Source: Paraburkholderia sp. BL23I1N1
GTDB taxonomy: Bacteria > Pseudomonadota > Gammaproteobacteria > Burkholderiales > Burkholderiaceae
DNA length: 64,000 nucleotides
NCBI RefSeq assembly: GCF_003610295.1
Contig: NZ_RAPV01000001.1
Span: 4,898,001-4,962,000 of the forward strand
Direction of reading: 5' to 3'
The notes under the pieces were generated by a model. That model did not search any database, had not been told where the DNA came from, and saw only the letters and a program-made list of their open reading frames with translations. Made by a program: the position numbers and the translations under genes. Positions 52,546 through 62,440 of this stretch are shown here, in pieces. Positions within the stretch are counted from its first letter, which is position 1; each line of letters starts with the position of its first letter.

Positions 52546-54084
52546 TCAGGGTTGCCGGGCGGCGACATGGGACGCGTCGGTTGCCTCCTGCCAGCCTCCA
52601 CCCAGCGCCTTGTAAAGCGCGACAAGTGCAAGCGCCATATCACGGTCGCTTTGCGCCAGCTTGTCGTCGGCGGCGTACAGCGAGCGTTCGGCGTCCAGCA
52701 CGGAGAGGAAGTCATTGAGACCCTGCCGATAGAGCCGTGTCGCGATAGTCACGGCCTCGCGGTCGGCGGCGACCTCGGCAGCCAGCCGATCACGCCGCAC
52801 GTGTGACTGCGCATACGACACGAGCGCGGTTTCGACATCGCGCAACGCCCCCAGAACCGTCCGCTGGTACACGGCCGCGGCCTGATCGGTCCGCGCCTCC
52901 TCGGCACGCATTTCGAAGCGGACCTTACCCGCGTCGAATATGAGCCAGCTGATGTTCGGACCAATCGAGAAGTAGCGGCTCGGCGCGGTGAGAAACGTCG
53001 ATGCGTTCAGGCTCTCCAGGCCCGCGACGCCGGTCAGCGAGAAGTGCGGATAGAGATCGGCCTGAGCGACGCCGATGCGGGCATTCGCGGCGGCAATCCG
53101 GTGGTCGGCCGCCCGGATATCCGGACGGCGGCGCAGGAGGTCGGACGGAAGGCCGACAGGCACGTCGGCCACGGCCGAAGGAATCGCTTGCGGCGTATCG
53201 AGCTGGGCAAGCAATTCTTCCGGCGGATGCCCGATCAGCGCGCCAATGCGATAGATGGACGCGCGTTCATCGGCCTCGAACGTCGGGATGGCGGCTTCAG
53301 TATCGGAGACTTGAGCCTGCGCACGCAGCACGTCGAGACGCGACGCGAGGCCCGCGTCGAATTGCGATCGCGTCAGCGACAGCGAATCCTGCTGGATGGA
53401 CAAATTGTTGCGTGCGACCGCGAGTTGCCGTTGCACCCCGCGTAACTCGATGTAGTTGCGCGCCACCTCGGCGAGCAAGGTCAACTCGACGTCGCCAAGG
53501 TCCGCCACGGCGGCTTGATATGAGGCATCGGCTGATTCGACGCCGCGACGTTTGCCGCCGAATACGTCGATCTCCCACGAAGCGTCGAAACCGGCCTGCC
53601 ATAGATTACCGTTAGCGCCTGGACCGAGGCCGCCAGGCGGCACGCCGACCGGCACATTGGCGCTACCGTGAGTCCGATCGTATTGGGCGCCTGCGTCGGC
53701 GGTGGGGTATTGCTCCGCACCGGCGATGCCTCGCAAGGCCCGCGCTTCACGTACGCGGGCCTGGGCAATGGCGAGGTCGGGCGCAGCATGCAGCGCTTCG
53801 GTCATGAGCGCGTTGAGCGTCGCGTCGTCGAAGCCTTCCCACCAGGCGTCATGCGACGTTTGCGCTTCTTTTGCCGTGTTTGCCGCCGAGCCCGTTTGCT
53901 CCGTAAATGCCGCCGGCATGACGGGCTTCGGCGGCACGTAGTCGGGGCCCACGGTACAACCCGTGAGGAGTCCCGCCCATGTCGCGACGATAGCGCCCAG
54001 GCCTGCGACAGAAGTGAAACGGCGTCGCGGATAAGGCGGGAGGCTCGCCGGCGGCGCTGCCGCTAGTTTCAGAACCCGAGCCAT
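52546..54084 (-). CDS. Outer-membrane efflux lipoprotein, NodT/OprM type
   Basis: 512 residues. The N-terminus has a lipobox LLTGC (Cys about residue 43) followed by TVGPDYVPP, the NodT-family mark. Repeated coiled-coil halves follow: NALMTEALHAAPDLAIAQAR, NYIELRGVQRQLAVARNNLS, VPVGLPSDLLRRRPDIRAAD and IATRLYRQGLNDFLSVLDAE. It forms the outer-membrane channel of the EmrAB-type pump. It is the last gene of the operon, and its start overlaps the fusion-protein gene by 16 bases. Confidence 0.93.
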   Translation of the reverse strand: MARVLKLAAAPPASLPPYPRRRFTSVAGLGAIVATWAGLLTGCTVGPDYVPPKPVMPAAFTEQTGSAANTAKEAQTSHDAWWEGFDDATLNALMTEALHAAPDLAIAQARVREARALRGIAGAEQYPTADAGAQYDRTHGSANVPVGVPPGGLGPGANGNLWQAGFDASWEIDVFGGKRRGVESADASYQAAVADLGDVELTLLAEVARNYIELRGVQRQLAVARNNLSIQQDSLSLTRSQFDAGLASRLDVLRAQAQVSDTEAAIPTFEADERASIYRIGALIGHPPEELLAQLDTPQAIPSAVADVPVGLPSDLLRRRPDIRAADHRIAAANARIGVAQADLYPHFSLTGVAGLESLNASTFLTAPSRYFSIGPNISWLIFDAGKVRFEMRAEEARTDQAAAVYQRTVLGALRDVETALVSYAQSHVRRDRLAAEVAADREAVTIATRLYRQGLNDFLSVLDAERSLYAADDKLAQSDRDMALALVALYKALGGGWQEATDASHVAARQP

Positions 54085-55184
54085 GCCGGACGCTCCCTGA
54101 CGAAGATTTCCGTTTCGACAGACATGCCCGGCGAGATCAATTTAAGCGCTTCTCCAGGGTTGTCGAGTTCGATTTTTACCGGCACGCGCTGCACCACCTT
54201 CACGAAATTGCCCGTTGCGTTTTCCGGCGGCAGAAGTGCGAAGTGCGAGCCTGTGCCGCGCTGGATGCTGTCGACGTGACCGCGCAGGCGCAAGTTCGGA
54301 AATGCGTCGACGGAGACCTTGACCGTCTGGCCGGGCCGAACGTGGGTCAATTGCGTTTCCTTATAGTTCGCGATCACATAGAGCTTGTCCGGGACGACCG
54401 ACAGCAGCGTTTGCCCAGGCTGCACATAGTTACCCTTTTCGACGCTCTTGTTTGCGACGCTGCCGGACTCGGTTGTGTAGATTTTCGTGTACGAGAGATT
54501 GAGCGTTGCTTGCGCGAGCATGGCTTGAGACTGAGCGACCGAGGCCTCCGCCGTTTTGACCTGGGCGCGTGCAAGTGTGGCCTGCGCCTGTAGTGCATCG
54601 ACCTTGACCTGGGCCGCGGTTACGGAAGCACGCGTGCCGTCGGCGGCCGCCTTCCCCTCGTCGACGCGTTCCGATGACACGGCGCGCACATCGGAGACGG
54701 ATTGCAGCCGCGCCAGATTGGCGCCGGCAAGTTTCGCATTGGCGTGGGCAACGTCAAGCTCCGCCTTTTGCTGGCCGATATTGGCGTCGGCCACCGCGAC
54801 CTGATTGCGGGCCTCTTCCAGCTTCCCAATGGTCGCCTCGACATTGGCGCGCGCGAGATCCACCTGAACGACATAGTCGCGCGGGTCAAGTTCGACAAGG
54901 AGTTCGCCGGCGGTGACCTTGCTGTTGTCGTTGATATGAAGGGTCTGCACGTAAGCCGGCACCTTCGGAATGACCGAGACCAGATGCGCGTCGACATAGG
55001 CGTCGTCGGTCTCTTGCTCGTACAGGCCGGGCACCAGGAAATACGCCGAGATCGCCAGCAGAACGATCAGAACGAGCAGGCCGAGGATCAGCCAGCGTCG
55101 ATTGTCAGGCAGCGGCGGCGCCGCAGGCGCAGCAGCGGCGGGCGGCGGGGTGGCCGGTTTTTGAACCGGTGGCGCGTCGCTCAT
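54069..55184 (-). CDS. EmrA/HlyD-type membrane fusion protein
   Basis: 371 residues. A proline-rich cytoplasmic N-end is followed by one TM (about 32-52, LILGLLVLIVLLAISAYFLV). The barrel/lipoyl part is ETDDAYVDAHLVSVIPKVPA, followed by the long coiled coil (about 95-215) and NYVQPGQTLLSVVPDKLYVI. It links the inner-membrane transporter to the outer-membrane channel. A 65-base gap separates it from the transporter gene upstream. Confidence 0.94.
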   Translation of the reverse strand: MSDAPPVQKPATPPPAAAAPAAPPLPDNRRWLILGLLVLIVLLAISAYFLVPGLYEQETDDAYVDAHLVSVIPKVPAYVQTLHINDNSKVTAGELLVELDPRDYVVQVDLARANVEATIGKLEEARNQVAVADANIGQQKAELDVAHANAKLAGANLARLQSVSDVRAVSSERVDEGKAAADGTRASVTAAQVKVDALQAQATLARAQVKTAEASVAQSQAMLAQATLNLSYTKIYTTESGSVANKSVEKGNYVQPGQTLLSVVPDKLYVIANYKETQLTHVRPGQTVKVSVDAFPNLRLRGHVDSIQRGTGSHFALLPPENATGNFVKVVQRVPVKIELDNPGEALKLISPGMSVETEIFVRERPAWLGF

Positions 55185-55248
55185 CGTTGGCTCCGTTTGC
55201 GAGTGTGGAAAGGGTTTGGAAGAGACAGGGTTCGCATGGCCGCGCTCC

Positions 55249-56859
55249 TTATTTTTTGGCTACCGGGGTCGGCGGAATGATGGGGACGAGGCACAGTGCG
55301 ATCACACCGACCGCCGCCATGAAGGCGAAAGCGTCCGCGTAGGCGAGCGTGGCGGCCTGGTGCGCGCCTGCTTCGGCCAGCATCTTTACCGCCGCGCGTT
55401 GGCTCTCGACAGGAGAATAGCCGCCGCGCGTGACCAGCGTTGCGCTCACCGACGCGAGCCAGTCTCGTGTGACCGGATTGTCGTGGCGCAGGTGTTCGAA
55501 CAGGCGCGATGAATGAAGCGTCTCGCGATGCCCGATGAGAATGGTCAGCAGCGCGACCCCGAGCGACGCGCCGAACTGCCTGAAGGTCATGTAAAGCGAA
55601 ACGCCGTCGAGCAGCTTGTTCTGTTCGATTCTCGCTACCGTGCCGCTGCCCACCGCGGGAAGCAACGGCGACAGGCAGCAGGCGTAAAGAATCAGCGGAA
55701 GAATGTAGTAATAACCGGGTGTGTCCGTCGTCAGCAGACGATTGAACAGAACCATCGACGCGATCAACGTGACGAGCGCGATCACGATCGTTTTGCGCTG
55801 ACCGATTCGCGCGATCAGACCGACCATGAGCGGCCGGATGGCCGCGGCCGTCAATGCATAGACGCATATGATCTGTCCGGTCTGGGTCGCACTATGAGTA
55901 TGGGTCGACAGATTGCGCAGAAACTCGGGCAGCACGAACAGGCTGCCCGACAGGATCATGCCGGTGAAGACGCCGATCAACGCGGACGAGAGCACGTAGC
56001 GGTCACGCAGCAGGCCGAGCCAGAGGAGCGGCGATCGATTCGCCGGAGTCGCTTGCCAGATAATGAAAAGGAGCAGAGCCGCGCCGCTCGTCCACGCTAG
56101 CACGCGAATATGAAAGGATCCGAACCAGTCGTCGATTTCACCGCGATTGAGGATGATCTGAAGCGAAATCAGCGCCGTTGCGAGGAGGACGATGCCGAGC
56201 CAGTCGGTCCGGATCACGCGGTCGGAGGAAGGGGGCGGAAGCGTCGGAAAGTAGCGGGCCAGCAGCCATATGGCACCGGCCGCGTACAACAGATTCGGCA
56301 GAAAGATCAGCCGCCAGTTGAAATGGTCCGTGATATAGCCGCTGACCAGAAGCCCCGCCGCGCTTGATAGGTAGAGCAGCGTGGACGCCTTCATCAACGA
56401 AGGGCTGCGCTGTGGTTTGGCCATCAGGACGTAGATGCTCGCCCGCCACCATACGACGAGACCCGCGCCGGCCAGTCCCTGGACGGCGCGCCAGATCAGC
56501 ATCGATTCGAGATTCGGGGATATCGCGCAACCCATGGAGGCAATCGCGAACACGACGATGGTCGAGATCAGGAAGCGCTTGTAACCATAGTGCCCGGCCA
56601 TCCAGACCGAGACCGGCACGCCGAGGAACAGCGCGCAGCTATACACCGTCAGCAGCCAGCTCGCTTCATCCGCCGACACGCCGAGCGTGCCGGTCAGATC
56701 GGCCAGCACGAGGTTCATGCTGTCGAACGTATAGAACTCCATGCCGGTCGCGAGACCGAGGCCCAGGAGCAGAAGACGCGTATGCGCGGGCGACAGGGGG
56801 GGAGCCGCCATGGGCGCGGGCGAAGCCGGCACCGCGGTCGGCAGGGCAGTGTCACTCAT
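55249..56859 (-). CDS. EmrB-type DHA2 MFS drug exporter
   Basis: 536 residues and about 14 TM segments. It has the DHA2 pattern: MNLVLADLTGTLGVSADEAS with WLLTVYSCALFLGVPVSVWM, then GYKRFLISTIVVFAIASMGC and VQGLAGAGLVVWWRASIYVL. It exports hydrophobic or phenolic compounds with the next two genes. It is the first gene of the efflux operon; the 246 bases upstream hold no regulator gene. Among so many aromatic catabolic genes it may protect from phenolic substrates; that is inference. Confidence 0.93.
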   Translation of the reverse strand: MSDTALPTAVPASPAPMAAPPLSPAHTRLLLLGLGLATGMEFYTFDSMNLVLADLTGTLGVSADEASWLLTVYSCALFLGVPVSVWMAGHYGYKRFLISTIVVFAIASMGCAISPNLESMLIWRAVQGLAGAGLVVWWRASIYVLMAKPQRSPSLMKASTLLYLSSAAGLLVSGYITDHFNWRLIFLPNLLYAAGAIWLLARYFPTLPPPSSDRVIRTDWLGIVLLATALISLQIILNRGEIDDWFGSFHIRVLAWTSGAALLLFIIWQATPANRSPLLWLGLLRDRYVLSSALIGVFTGMILSGSLFVLPEFLRNLSTHTHSATQTGQIICVYALTAAAIRPLMVGLIARIGQRKTIVIALVTLIASMVLFNRLLTTDTPGYYYILPLILYACCLSPLLPAVGSGTVARIEQNKLLDGVSLYMTFRQFGASLGVALLTILIGHRETLHSSRLFEHLRHDNPVTRDWLASVSATLVTRGGYSPVESQRAAVKMLAEAGAHQAATLAYADAFAFMAAVGVIALCLVPIIPPTPVAKK

Positions 56860-57105
56860 TACAACGGCCTATGCGCATTTGACGGGTGGAAATCCCGCGA
56901 CCACGCTGGCGGCGAGCGAAAACGAGCCGGGCAGCATAGGGGACTCCTCGGTGAACAGGCGCGATGCCGGTACCACAAATTAGATCACGATGCCGTGCAT
57001 GTTGACCCAGGTGGACCTTAAAAGTCCTGAAGGGAGGCTTAAAACCTGTTACAGCGTCGGCGTGGCCTGGTTGTTGCCGATGGTGCCGGCGGTGTGTCCA
57101 ACCCG

Positions 57106-59490
57106 TCAGAACAGCTGTTTCTGACCCGACATCAAGGTCGTAAAGTCGTCGCGCAAGAGCGGCAGGATCGCGTCCGCAACCGGTTGCAACTGCCGCGTCA
57201 GATAGTGTTCGTAGTCGATTGCCGAGCGCAATGTTTCGAGCGGCTCCGGTCCGGCGGTCGTCATGACATAGCTGATCCAGCCGCCGTTCTGGTATTGCAA
57301 CGGACGCCCCTGTTGCCGGTTGAACTCGTCGGCCACCCGTGCCGCGCGCACGTGCGGCGGCACGTTGCGCTCGTACTCGCCGAGCGAGCGGCGCAGCCGC
57401 TTGCGGTACACCAGCTGATCGTCCAGTTTTCCGGCCAACGTATCGCGCACGTAGTCGCGCACATAGTCCTGATACGGCTGTTGCCTGAAGATTCGCCCAT
57501 AGAGTTCCTGCTGGAACTGCTGGGCGAGCGGCGTCCAGTCGGTCCGCACGGTTTCGAGCCCTTTGTAGACGATATCCTCGCTGCCGTCCGGCAAAACAGT
57601 CAGCCCGGCATAACGTTTCTTGCTGCCTTCTTCGGCGCCGCGAATCGTCGGCATGAAAAAACGCTTGTAGTGCCGCTCGAATTGCAACTCGAGCGCGCTC
57701 TCGAGGCCGAAACGCGCCTGCAGATTCTGCCGCCACCACGCGTTGATATGCTCGACGAGCGCACGGCCGATGCGGCTCGCGTCTTCTTCGCTATGTGCGT
57801 GCTTCAGCCATACGAACGTTGAATCCGTGTCGCCGTAGATGACTTCGTAGCCTTGCGCCACGATCAGCTCACGCGTGGTGTGCATGATTTCATGGCCGCG
57901 TATGGTGATCGACGACGCGAGACGCGGGTCGAAGAAGCGGCAGCCGGTGGAGCCGAGCACGCCATAGAAGGCGTTCATGATGATCTTCAAGGCCTGCGAA
58001 AGCGGCTTGTTGTGCTCGCGTTTGGCGGCTTCGCGCCCTTGCCACACCTGGCCGACGATCGACGGCAAACAATGATGTGTGCGCGAGAAGCGTGCGCCGA
58101 GAAAGCCCGGCACCGATTGATCGTCACCGGGATTCAGCATGCCTTCTACGAGACCCACCGGGTCGATCAGAAACGTACGGATGATCGACGGGTACAGGCT
58201 CTTGTAGTCGAGCACGAGGACGGAATCGTAGAGACCGGGCCGCGAATCCATCACGAAACCACCGGGGCTCGCCGCGCCGGCTACGTCGCCGAGATTCGGT
58301 GCTACATAGCCTTGCCGATGCATCCGCGGCATATACAGATGCGTGAATGCCGCGACCGATCCGCCGCTCCGGTCCGCCGGCAGACCGGTGACCGTCGCGC
58401 GTTCCAGCAGAAACGGCAGCAACTCGGTCTTCGCAAAGATGCGCGTCACCAGCTCGCAATCTTTCAGGTTGTACCGTGCAAGGGCGGGCTTGTCCTCGTC
58501 GAAGCGGCGCTGGATTTCATCCATGCGCTGATAAGGATTGTCGATCGACTTGCCTTCGCCCAACACGGAACGCGCCACATACTCGAGGCTGAACGAAGGG
58601 AAACTCCATGTGGCGGAGCGCAACGCTTCGATACCGTCGATGATCAATCTTCCCGCGGCGCCCGCGAAGAAATGGTTCTGTTTGTGACCGTGCTCGCGCC
58701 ATTCCATGACTGCGCCGCCGCGGCCGAGTCGCAACGGCACGCGCAATTGTTCGGCGTGCTGCTGCAGCACGCGCAGATCGAACTGCACAAGATTCCAGCC
58801 GATGATCGCGTCGGGGTCGTGCCGTTCCAGCCACGTGTTCAACTTTTCGAGCAACTGTGCGCGGGTTTCGCAGTATTCGAGGTCGAAGTCGATACCGCCG
58901 CCATCGCTGCCATCGCCACTATCCCCATTCGGCGGTCCCAACATATAGACCTGACGCTGTCCGCACCCTTCGAGTGCGATGGAATAGAGCTCGGCGTGCG
59001 CGCTGGTTTCGATGTCGAGTGACACCAGCTTCAACGACGGCCGGTAGTGAGTCGCCGGCTTCAATTCACTGTTCAGAAGCGGGCCGCCTTGCTGCGGATC
59101 GCCGCCGAACCACACCGGGGCGGTAATGAACCGCTCCATCATGTAGCGCTCGGGCGGGAAAATATCGGCCTCGTAGACATCGACGCCGCCTTGTTTCAGG
59201 CGTTTCTCGAAGCCCGTCAATTGCCGGTACTGCGGGCAGTAAAGCCCCATCACCGTCCGATGCTGGAAATCGCATAGATCGAGCGGGCGCAGATCGAGCG
59301 GCGCTTCACGGCGCAGGATCGTTTCCGCGCGCTCCCGGTGCTCCGCCGGAATGAAGGCCACGGAAGGCTGAGGGCGCAGACGGATGTGACTGGGCCCGCC
59401 GTCTGTTGCCAGCCAGAAATCCACTTCCGTGCCGGCGGGTGTATCCCGCCAATGTCGGGTCAGAATGAAACCCTGCTCAAGCTCAGTCAA
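57106..59490 (-). CDS. polB: DNA polymerase II
   Basis: 794 residues, the usual size (E. coli PolB 783). The exonuclease domain has KLVSLDIETSAHAELYSIAL and, later, DPDAIIGWNLVQFDLRVLQQ. The polymerase domain has motif A VLDYKSLYPSIIRTFLIDPV, motif B KIIMNAFYGVLGS and motif C VIYGDTDSTFVW. It acts in repair and translesion restart, often under SOS control. No LexA-type box was looked for beyond eye inspection. The gene is intact. Confidence 0.96.
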   Translation of the reverse strand: MTELEQGFILTRHWRDTPAGTEVDFWLATDGGPSHIRLRPQPSVAFIPAEHRERAETILRREAPLDLRPLDLCDFQHRTVMGLYCPQYRQLTGFEKRLKQGGVDVYEADIFPPERYMMERFITAPVWFGGDPQQGGPLLNSELKPATHYRPSLKLVSLDIETSAHAELYSIALEGCGQRQVYMLGPPNGDSGDGSDGGGIDFDLEYCETRAQLLEKLNTWLERHDPDAIIGWNLVQFDLRVLQQHAEQLRVPLRLGRGGAVMEWREHGHKQNHFFAGAAGRLIIDGIEALRSATWSFPSFSLEYVARSVLGEGKSIDNPYQRMDEIQRRFDEDKPALARYNLKDCELVTRIFAKTELLPFLLERATVTGLPADRSGGSVAAFTHLYMPRMHRQGYVAPNLGDVAGAASPGGFVMDSRPGLYDSVLVLDYKSLYPSIIRTFLIDPVGLVEGMLNPGDDQSVPGFLGARFSRTHHCLPSIVGQVWQGREAAKREHNKPLSQALKIIMNAFYGVLGSTGCRFFDPRLASSITIRGHEIMHTTRELIVAQGYEVIYGDTDSTFVWLKHAHSEEDASRIGRALVEHINAWWRQNLQARFGLESALELQFERHYKRFFMPTIRGAEEGSKKRYAGLTVLPDGSEDIVYKGLETVRTDWTPLAQQFQQELYGRIFRQQPYQDYVRDYVRDTLAGKLDDQLVYRKRLRRSLGEYERNVPPHVRAARVADEFNRQQGRPLQYQNGGWISYVMTTAGPEPLETLRSAIDYEHYLTRQLQPVADAILPLLRDDFTTLMSGQKQLF

Positions 59491-59661
59491 CCTTCCACCT
59501 CTAAACGGGCCTTATCGCCTGGCTCGATTTTACCGTTATGCGGTTGTGGCCGTGGCACGGCTGGATGCAGGCGTGCCGCGTAGTCTGTATCATCGTTTTG
59601 CAGCGATTCCTTCGGCGCAGGCCATGCGCCGGTCAAGTCTATTAAAAACGGAGTGAACAGA

Positions 59662-60087
59662 ATGACTTTGAGCAAACTTGTTGTTGTGGTCGCGGTAGCT
59701 GCAACCAGCTTTGGCGCGCAGGCGCAAGTTGCCGGCACGCAACCCTTGAGCGTCACGGTCGAGCAGTCGAATGCGCTGCTGAGCGGCTGGAGTGTGAAGA
59801 AGAGCATTCTCGGCAAGGCCGTGTATAACGACCAGAACGAGAAGATCGGTTCGATCCGCGATCTCGTGGTCGCTCCCGATGGCTCGCTGTCCGCAGCGAT
59901 CGTTGCTGCCGGTGGATTTCTGGGCGTGGCGTCGCATGACGTAGCGGTGCCGATCGCTGCGCTGGATATTCGTTCTGGGAATTTCTATCTGGCTGGCGCG
60001 ACCAAAGATGCCTTGAAGGCGACGCCCGAGTTTCAGTACAACAAGGTTCAGGCACCGCCGAAGCCTAAAAAGCTGACCGGCCAGTAA
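59662..60087 (+). CDS. Exported PRC-barrel domain protein
   Basis: 141 residues from ATG 59662, which has GGAG 8 bases upstream (GTG 59653 is less likely). The signal peptide ends at AQA. One PRC-barrel (about 50-115) has SKNIL-like sequence SILGKAVYNDQNEKIGSIRD, LVVAPDGSLSAAIVAAGGFL and DVAVPIAALDIRSGNFY. Exported PRC-barrel proteins are common in Burkholderiales and may stabilise the envelope; function unknown. It is divergent from polB. Confidence 0.85.
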   Translation: MTLSKLVVVVAVAATSFGAQAQVAGTQPLSVTVEQSNALLSGWSVKKSILGKAVYNDQNEKIGSIRDLVVAPDGSLSAAIVAAGGFLGVASHDVAVPIAALDIRSGNFYLAGATKDALKATPEFQYNKVQAPPKPKKLTGQ

Positions 60088-60102
60088 TGCACGGCGCCGG
60101 TG

Positions 60103-60140
60103 GATTCGAGCGCCGGGCTGTAGCCGGCGGCGCTTGAATC
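60103..60140. terminator. Hairpin between convergent genes
   Basis: GATTCGAGCGCC and GGCGCTTGAATC pair over 11 of 12 positions, with a further short inner arm. It lies between the PRC-barrel gene and the convergent DUF2891 gene. T-runs are short. Confidence 0.45.
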
Positions 60141-60195
60141 ACGCGGCAAAAAACACGGCGCTTGCGGCGCGAATCGGTTGCTTGCTAAAGCCGTT

Positions 60196-61206
60196 TCACG
60201 CTTCCAGCGCGAGCGTGGCGAACGTACCCAGCCAGTGTTCGCCCATATAGTCGCCGGCCACGTGCGGCAGGGCGCTCAGAAGATGACGCTCGGCCGAGTC
60301 GCACAATACGGTGCGGCGCACGTCGCCCACGGGCAGCGCGCGCGCCAGCGACCGCTGGCACCATGCGCGGCTCAGATTCAGGCCGTCCAGGTGCGCGATC
60401 TTGCCGTCGGTACGATCGGTCACGGTGACGGGTTCGAACAGCGTGGCGGGCTTTTTCGCGCCGAGGTCGGGCAAAAAGCGCCTGAACCATTCGACGAATT
60501 GCGCCGGCGGCAACACGCGCCGCATCAATTCCGCTTCCATCAGCGAGGGCGACAAAAACTCGTCGCCAGCGGGCTCCCAGGCCTGACACGCGACGTCGTT
60601 CAGAAACCAGCGCTCCGCCGTATTCACCAGCAGCGCTTCAAGCGATTCACGCGACGTTTGCCGTGCGAAATCGAGCGTGAGTGAAAGCGCGAATGCCATG
60701 TTGAAGTGCGTACCGACACGCAAAGGGTAGGTCGCTTTCGGCAGAAATTCCTCGAAGCGTTCGACAAAGGTCTCGGTAAGCGGTGCAAAAGTCCTGGACC
60801 AGCGCGCGGCTTCCGATAGCTTCAGCGAATGGAGTTGCGCGCTCAGCGCGAGCAGCCACGCCCACCCATACGGACGCTCGAAACCGCGATTGTGCGGCAG
60901 GTCGAGATACGCAAGCTCGCCGGCCACATTCGCGGCGGTGAAATGCTCGTCGACCACCGCGACGATGCGCGCCGCTTCAGGCAGATCGGGAAAGCGGTCG
61001 AGCAGATGCAGGATCAGCCAGTAGCCATGCACGCATGAATGCCAGTCGTAGCTGCCGTAAAAAATCGGATGCAGTGCGCGCGGGCCTTGCACGTCTTGAG
61101 GACCGGCAAGCGAGTGGGTCAGCTTGTTCGGATACTCGCGCGTGAGATGGGCGAGCGCGAGATTGGCGAATCTGGACGCGAATTCGGGCGTGAGTTGAAC
61201 GGTCAT
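60196..61206 (-). CDS. DUF2891-family protein
   Basis: 336 residues from ATG 61204-61206, with GAGGAGGC before it; the frame opens further upstream but without homology-like content. It is a helical protein with HPIFYGSYDWHSCVHGYWLI, FVERFEEFLPKATYPLRVGT and a late DGLNLSRAWCQRSLARALPV, the pattern of the DUF2891 group, thought to be an alpha/alpha-barrel. No reaction is established. It is cytoplasmic, with no signal. Confidence 0.82.
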   Translation of the reverse strand: MTVQLTPEFASRFANLALAHLTREYPNKLTHSLAGPQDVQGPRALHPIFYGSYDWHSCVHGYWLILHLLDRFPDLPEAARIVAVVDEHFTAANVAGELAYLDLPHNRGFERPYGWAWLLALSAQLHSLKLSEAARWSRTFAPLTETFVERFEEFLPKATYPLRVGTHFNMAFALSLTLDFARQTSRESLEALLVNTAERWFLNDVACQAWEPAGDEFLSPSLMEAELMRRVLPPAQFVEWFRRFLPDLGAKKPATLFEPVTVTDRTDGKIAHLDGLNLSRAWCQRSLARALPVGDVRRTVLCDSAERHLLSALPHVAGDYMGEHWLGTFATLALEA

Positions 61207-61494
61207 TGGCGCCTCCTCAAAAGCGGAATACGAAACGGTACGACAGTATGGTATTGATGATTGGTAATAGTAAAGCAGTTGGCTATGGCGTCTTGATCGC
61301 ACCGTTCCGGTCTTTCCGTTCCAGCGACCAGATCGACGCGCGCTGCCGCTGCAGTTCCGCCGCTGCGGCATTCACCCGCCGCCGCTACCCCCGCTGCCCC
61401 CGGACGTGCCAGTCCCCACCGCTTTGAGTAAGTAACGAGTAAGTCCAGCAGTCTTGGAGTCGATGCCGCCTCATCCATCTACTCAGGACTCGAC

Positions 61495-61929
61495 GTGAAA
61501 AAATCTCTTTACCGTGAGCGCAGGCTTCTGTTGGCGATCGCATCGTTCTTCATGGTTTCGCGTGTGGCCTGGGCCGACGGCCAGAGCCCGGAGCCGCCCA
61601 CGGCGGACGATACAGGCTTCACCGTGCTGAACAATGCGGCCAACGTAACGCATTGGGGCCTGGGCGTGGGAGCCGGCATCGAGTCGGCGCCGTACAAAGG
61701 CTATGGCACGAAATACACGCCGATTCCGCTGATTTCGTTCGACAACAAATGGGTGCATGCGTTTGGCACGGCCGTCGACCTGAAGATCGGCAAGTGGAGC
61801 AACGTGAGCCTCGCGCTGCGCGGACAGTACGCGATCGGCGACGGCTACAAGGCCCCCGATGCCCCGATTCTGAGCGGTAAGTGTTCCTGGTCATCCGATT
61901 TGAATTCCGCTAACCTGGCGCCTTCATGA
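61495..61929 (+). pseudogene. MipA/OmpV outer-membrane protein, 5' part cut by an IS
   Basis: The first about 128 residues are a good MipA/OmpV start: the signal peptide ends at AWA, followed by HWGLGVGAGIESAPYKGYGT and then FGTAVDLKIGKWSNVSLALR with GQYAIGDGYKAPDAPILSG. From about base 61880 the reading becomes unrelated (KCSWSSDLNSANLAPS) and stops at 61929. An intact protein would be about 260-280 residues. The junction falls at a TA, the target of IS630-type elements. The 3' part is not in the window. Confidence 0.82.
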
Positions 61930-62440
61930 GGCTGGAGTAGCGGATGAGGTGCGTTGTAGAACTGAGCGAAGCCGAGGAACTGACATTGCAGCAGTTGTCG
62001 ATCAACCACCGTTACCGGGATACGCGCACGCGTGCAGCTGGCCTGCTGAAGCCGGGGCGTGGGATCAGGCCGCAGGCGATTGCCGAACAGTTCGGCGTGA
62101 GTGCCCAGAGCGTCTACAACTGGTTTCACGCGTGGCGTGAGAGTGGCATATGCGGCCTGATGGGCGGTCACTGCGGCGGCCGGCGGCCGCTGCTGTCCGA
62201 AGCCCAGATCGCGGTGGCCCTTGAGATCGCGCGGACCGAGCCACTGACCTTGGTACGTATTGCCCAGCGAGTCGAAGCCGTGCTCAACGAACCACTGCCA
62301 TGCAAAATCGAAACGCTCGGCGAGGCGCTCAAGCGCAGCGGCTTCTCGTTCAAACGCAACCGTTTCTCGCTCCAAAAAAGCGGCCAGTTTTCGCCGAAAG
62401 CCGCACACAGACCATGAACCGGCTATCGCCTATCCTTACA
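61882..62440 (+). mobile_element. IS630-type element, incomplete
   Basis: It starts at the break in the MipA/OmpV gene and carries an IS630-type orfA. The second transposase half with the DDE residues is missing. IS110-type sequence takes over at about 62440. The ends are estimated from loss of coding similarity, not from seen inverted repeats. Confidence 0.6.
61944..62417 (+). CDS. IS630-family transposase orfA (HTH part)
   Basis: 157 residues. The HTH reads IRPQAIAEQFGVSAQSVYNW with FHAWRESGICGLMGGHCGGR, then LSEAQIAVALEIARTEPLTL and the KRSGFSFKRNRFSL linker before an A6 run, where two-frame IS630 members shift frame. The catalytic half is not found downstream. The piece is therefore not active alone. 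Confidence 0.75.
   Translation: MRCVVELSEAEELTLQQLSINHRYRDTRTRAAGLLKPGRGIRPQAIAEQFGVSAQSVYNWFHAWRESGICGLMGGHCGGRRPLLSEAQIAVALEIARTEPLTLVRIAQRVEAVLNEPLPCKIETLGEALKRSGFSFKRNRFSLQKSGQFSPKAAHRP

Noticed and set aside
57853..59022. 389-codon plus-strand frame opposite polB
   Set aside because: Antisense to polymerase motifs; no recognisable content.
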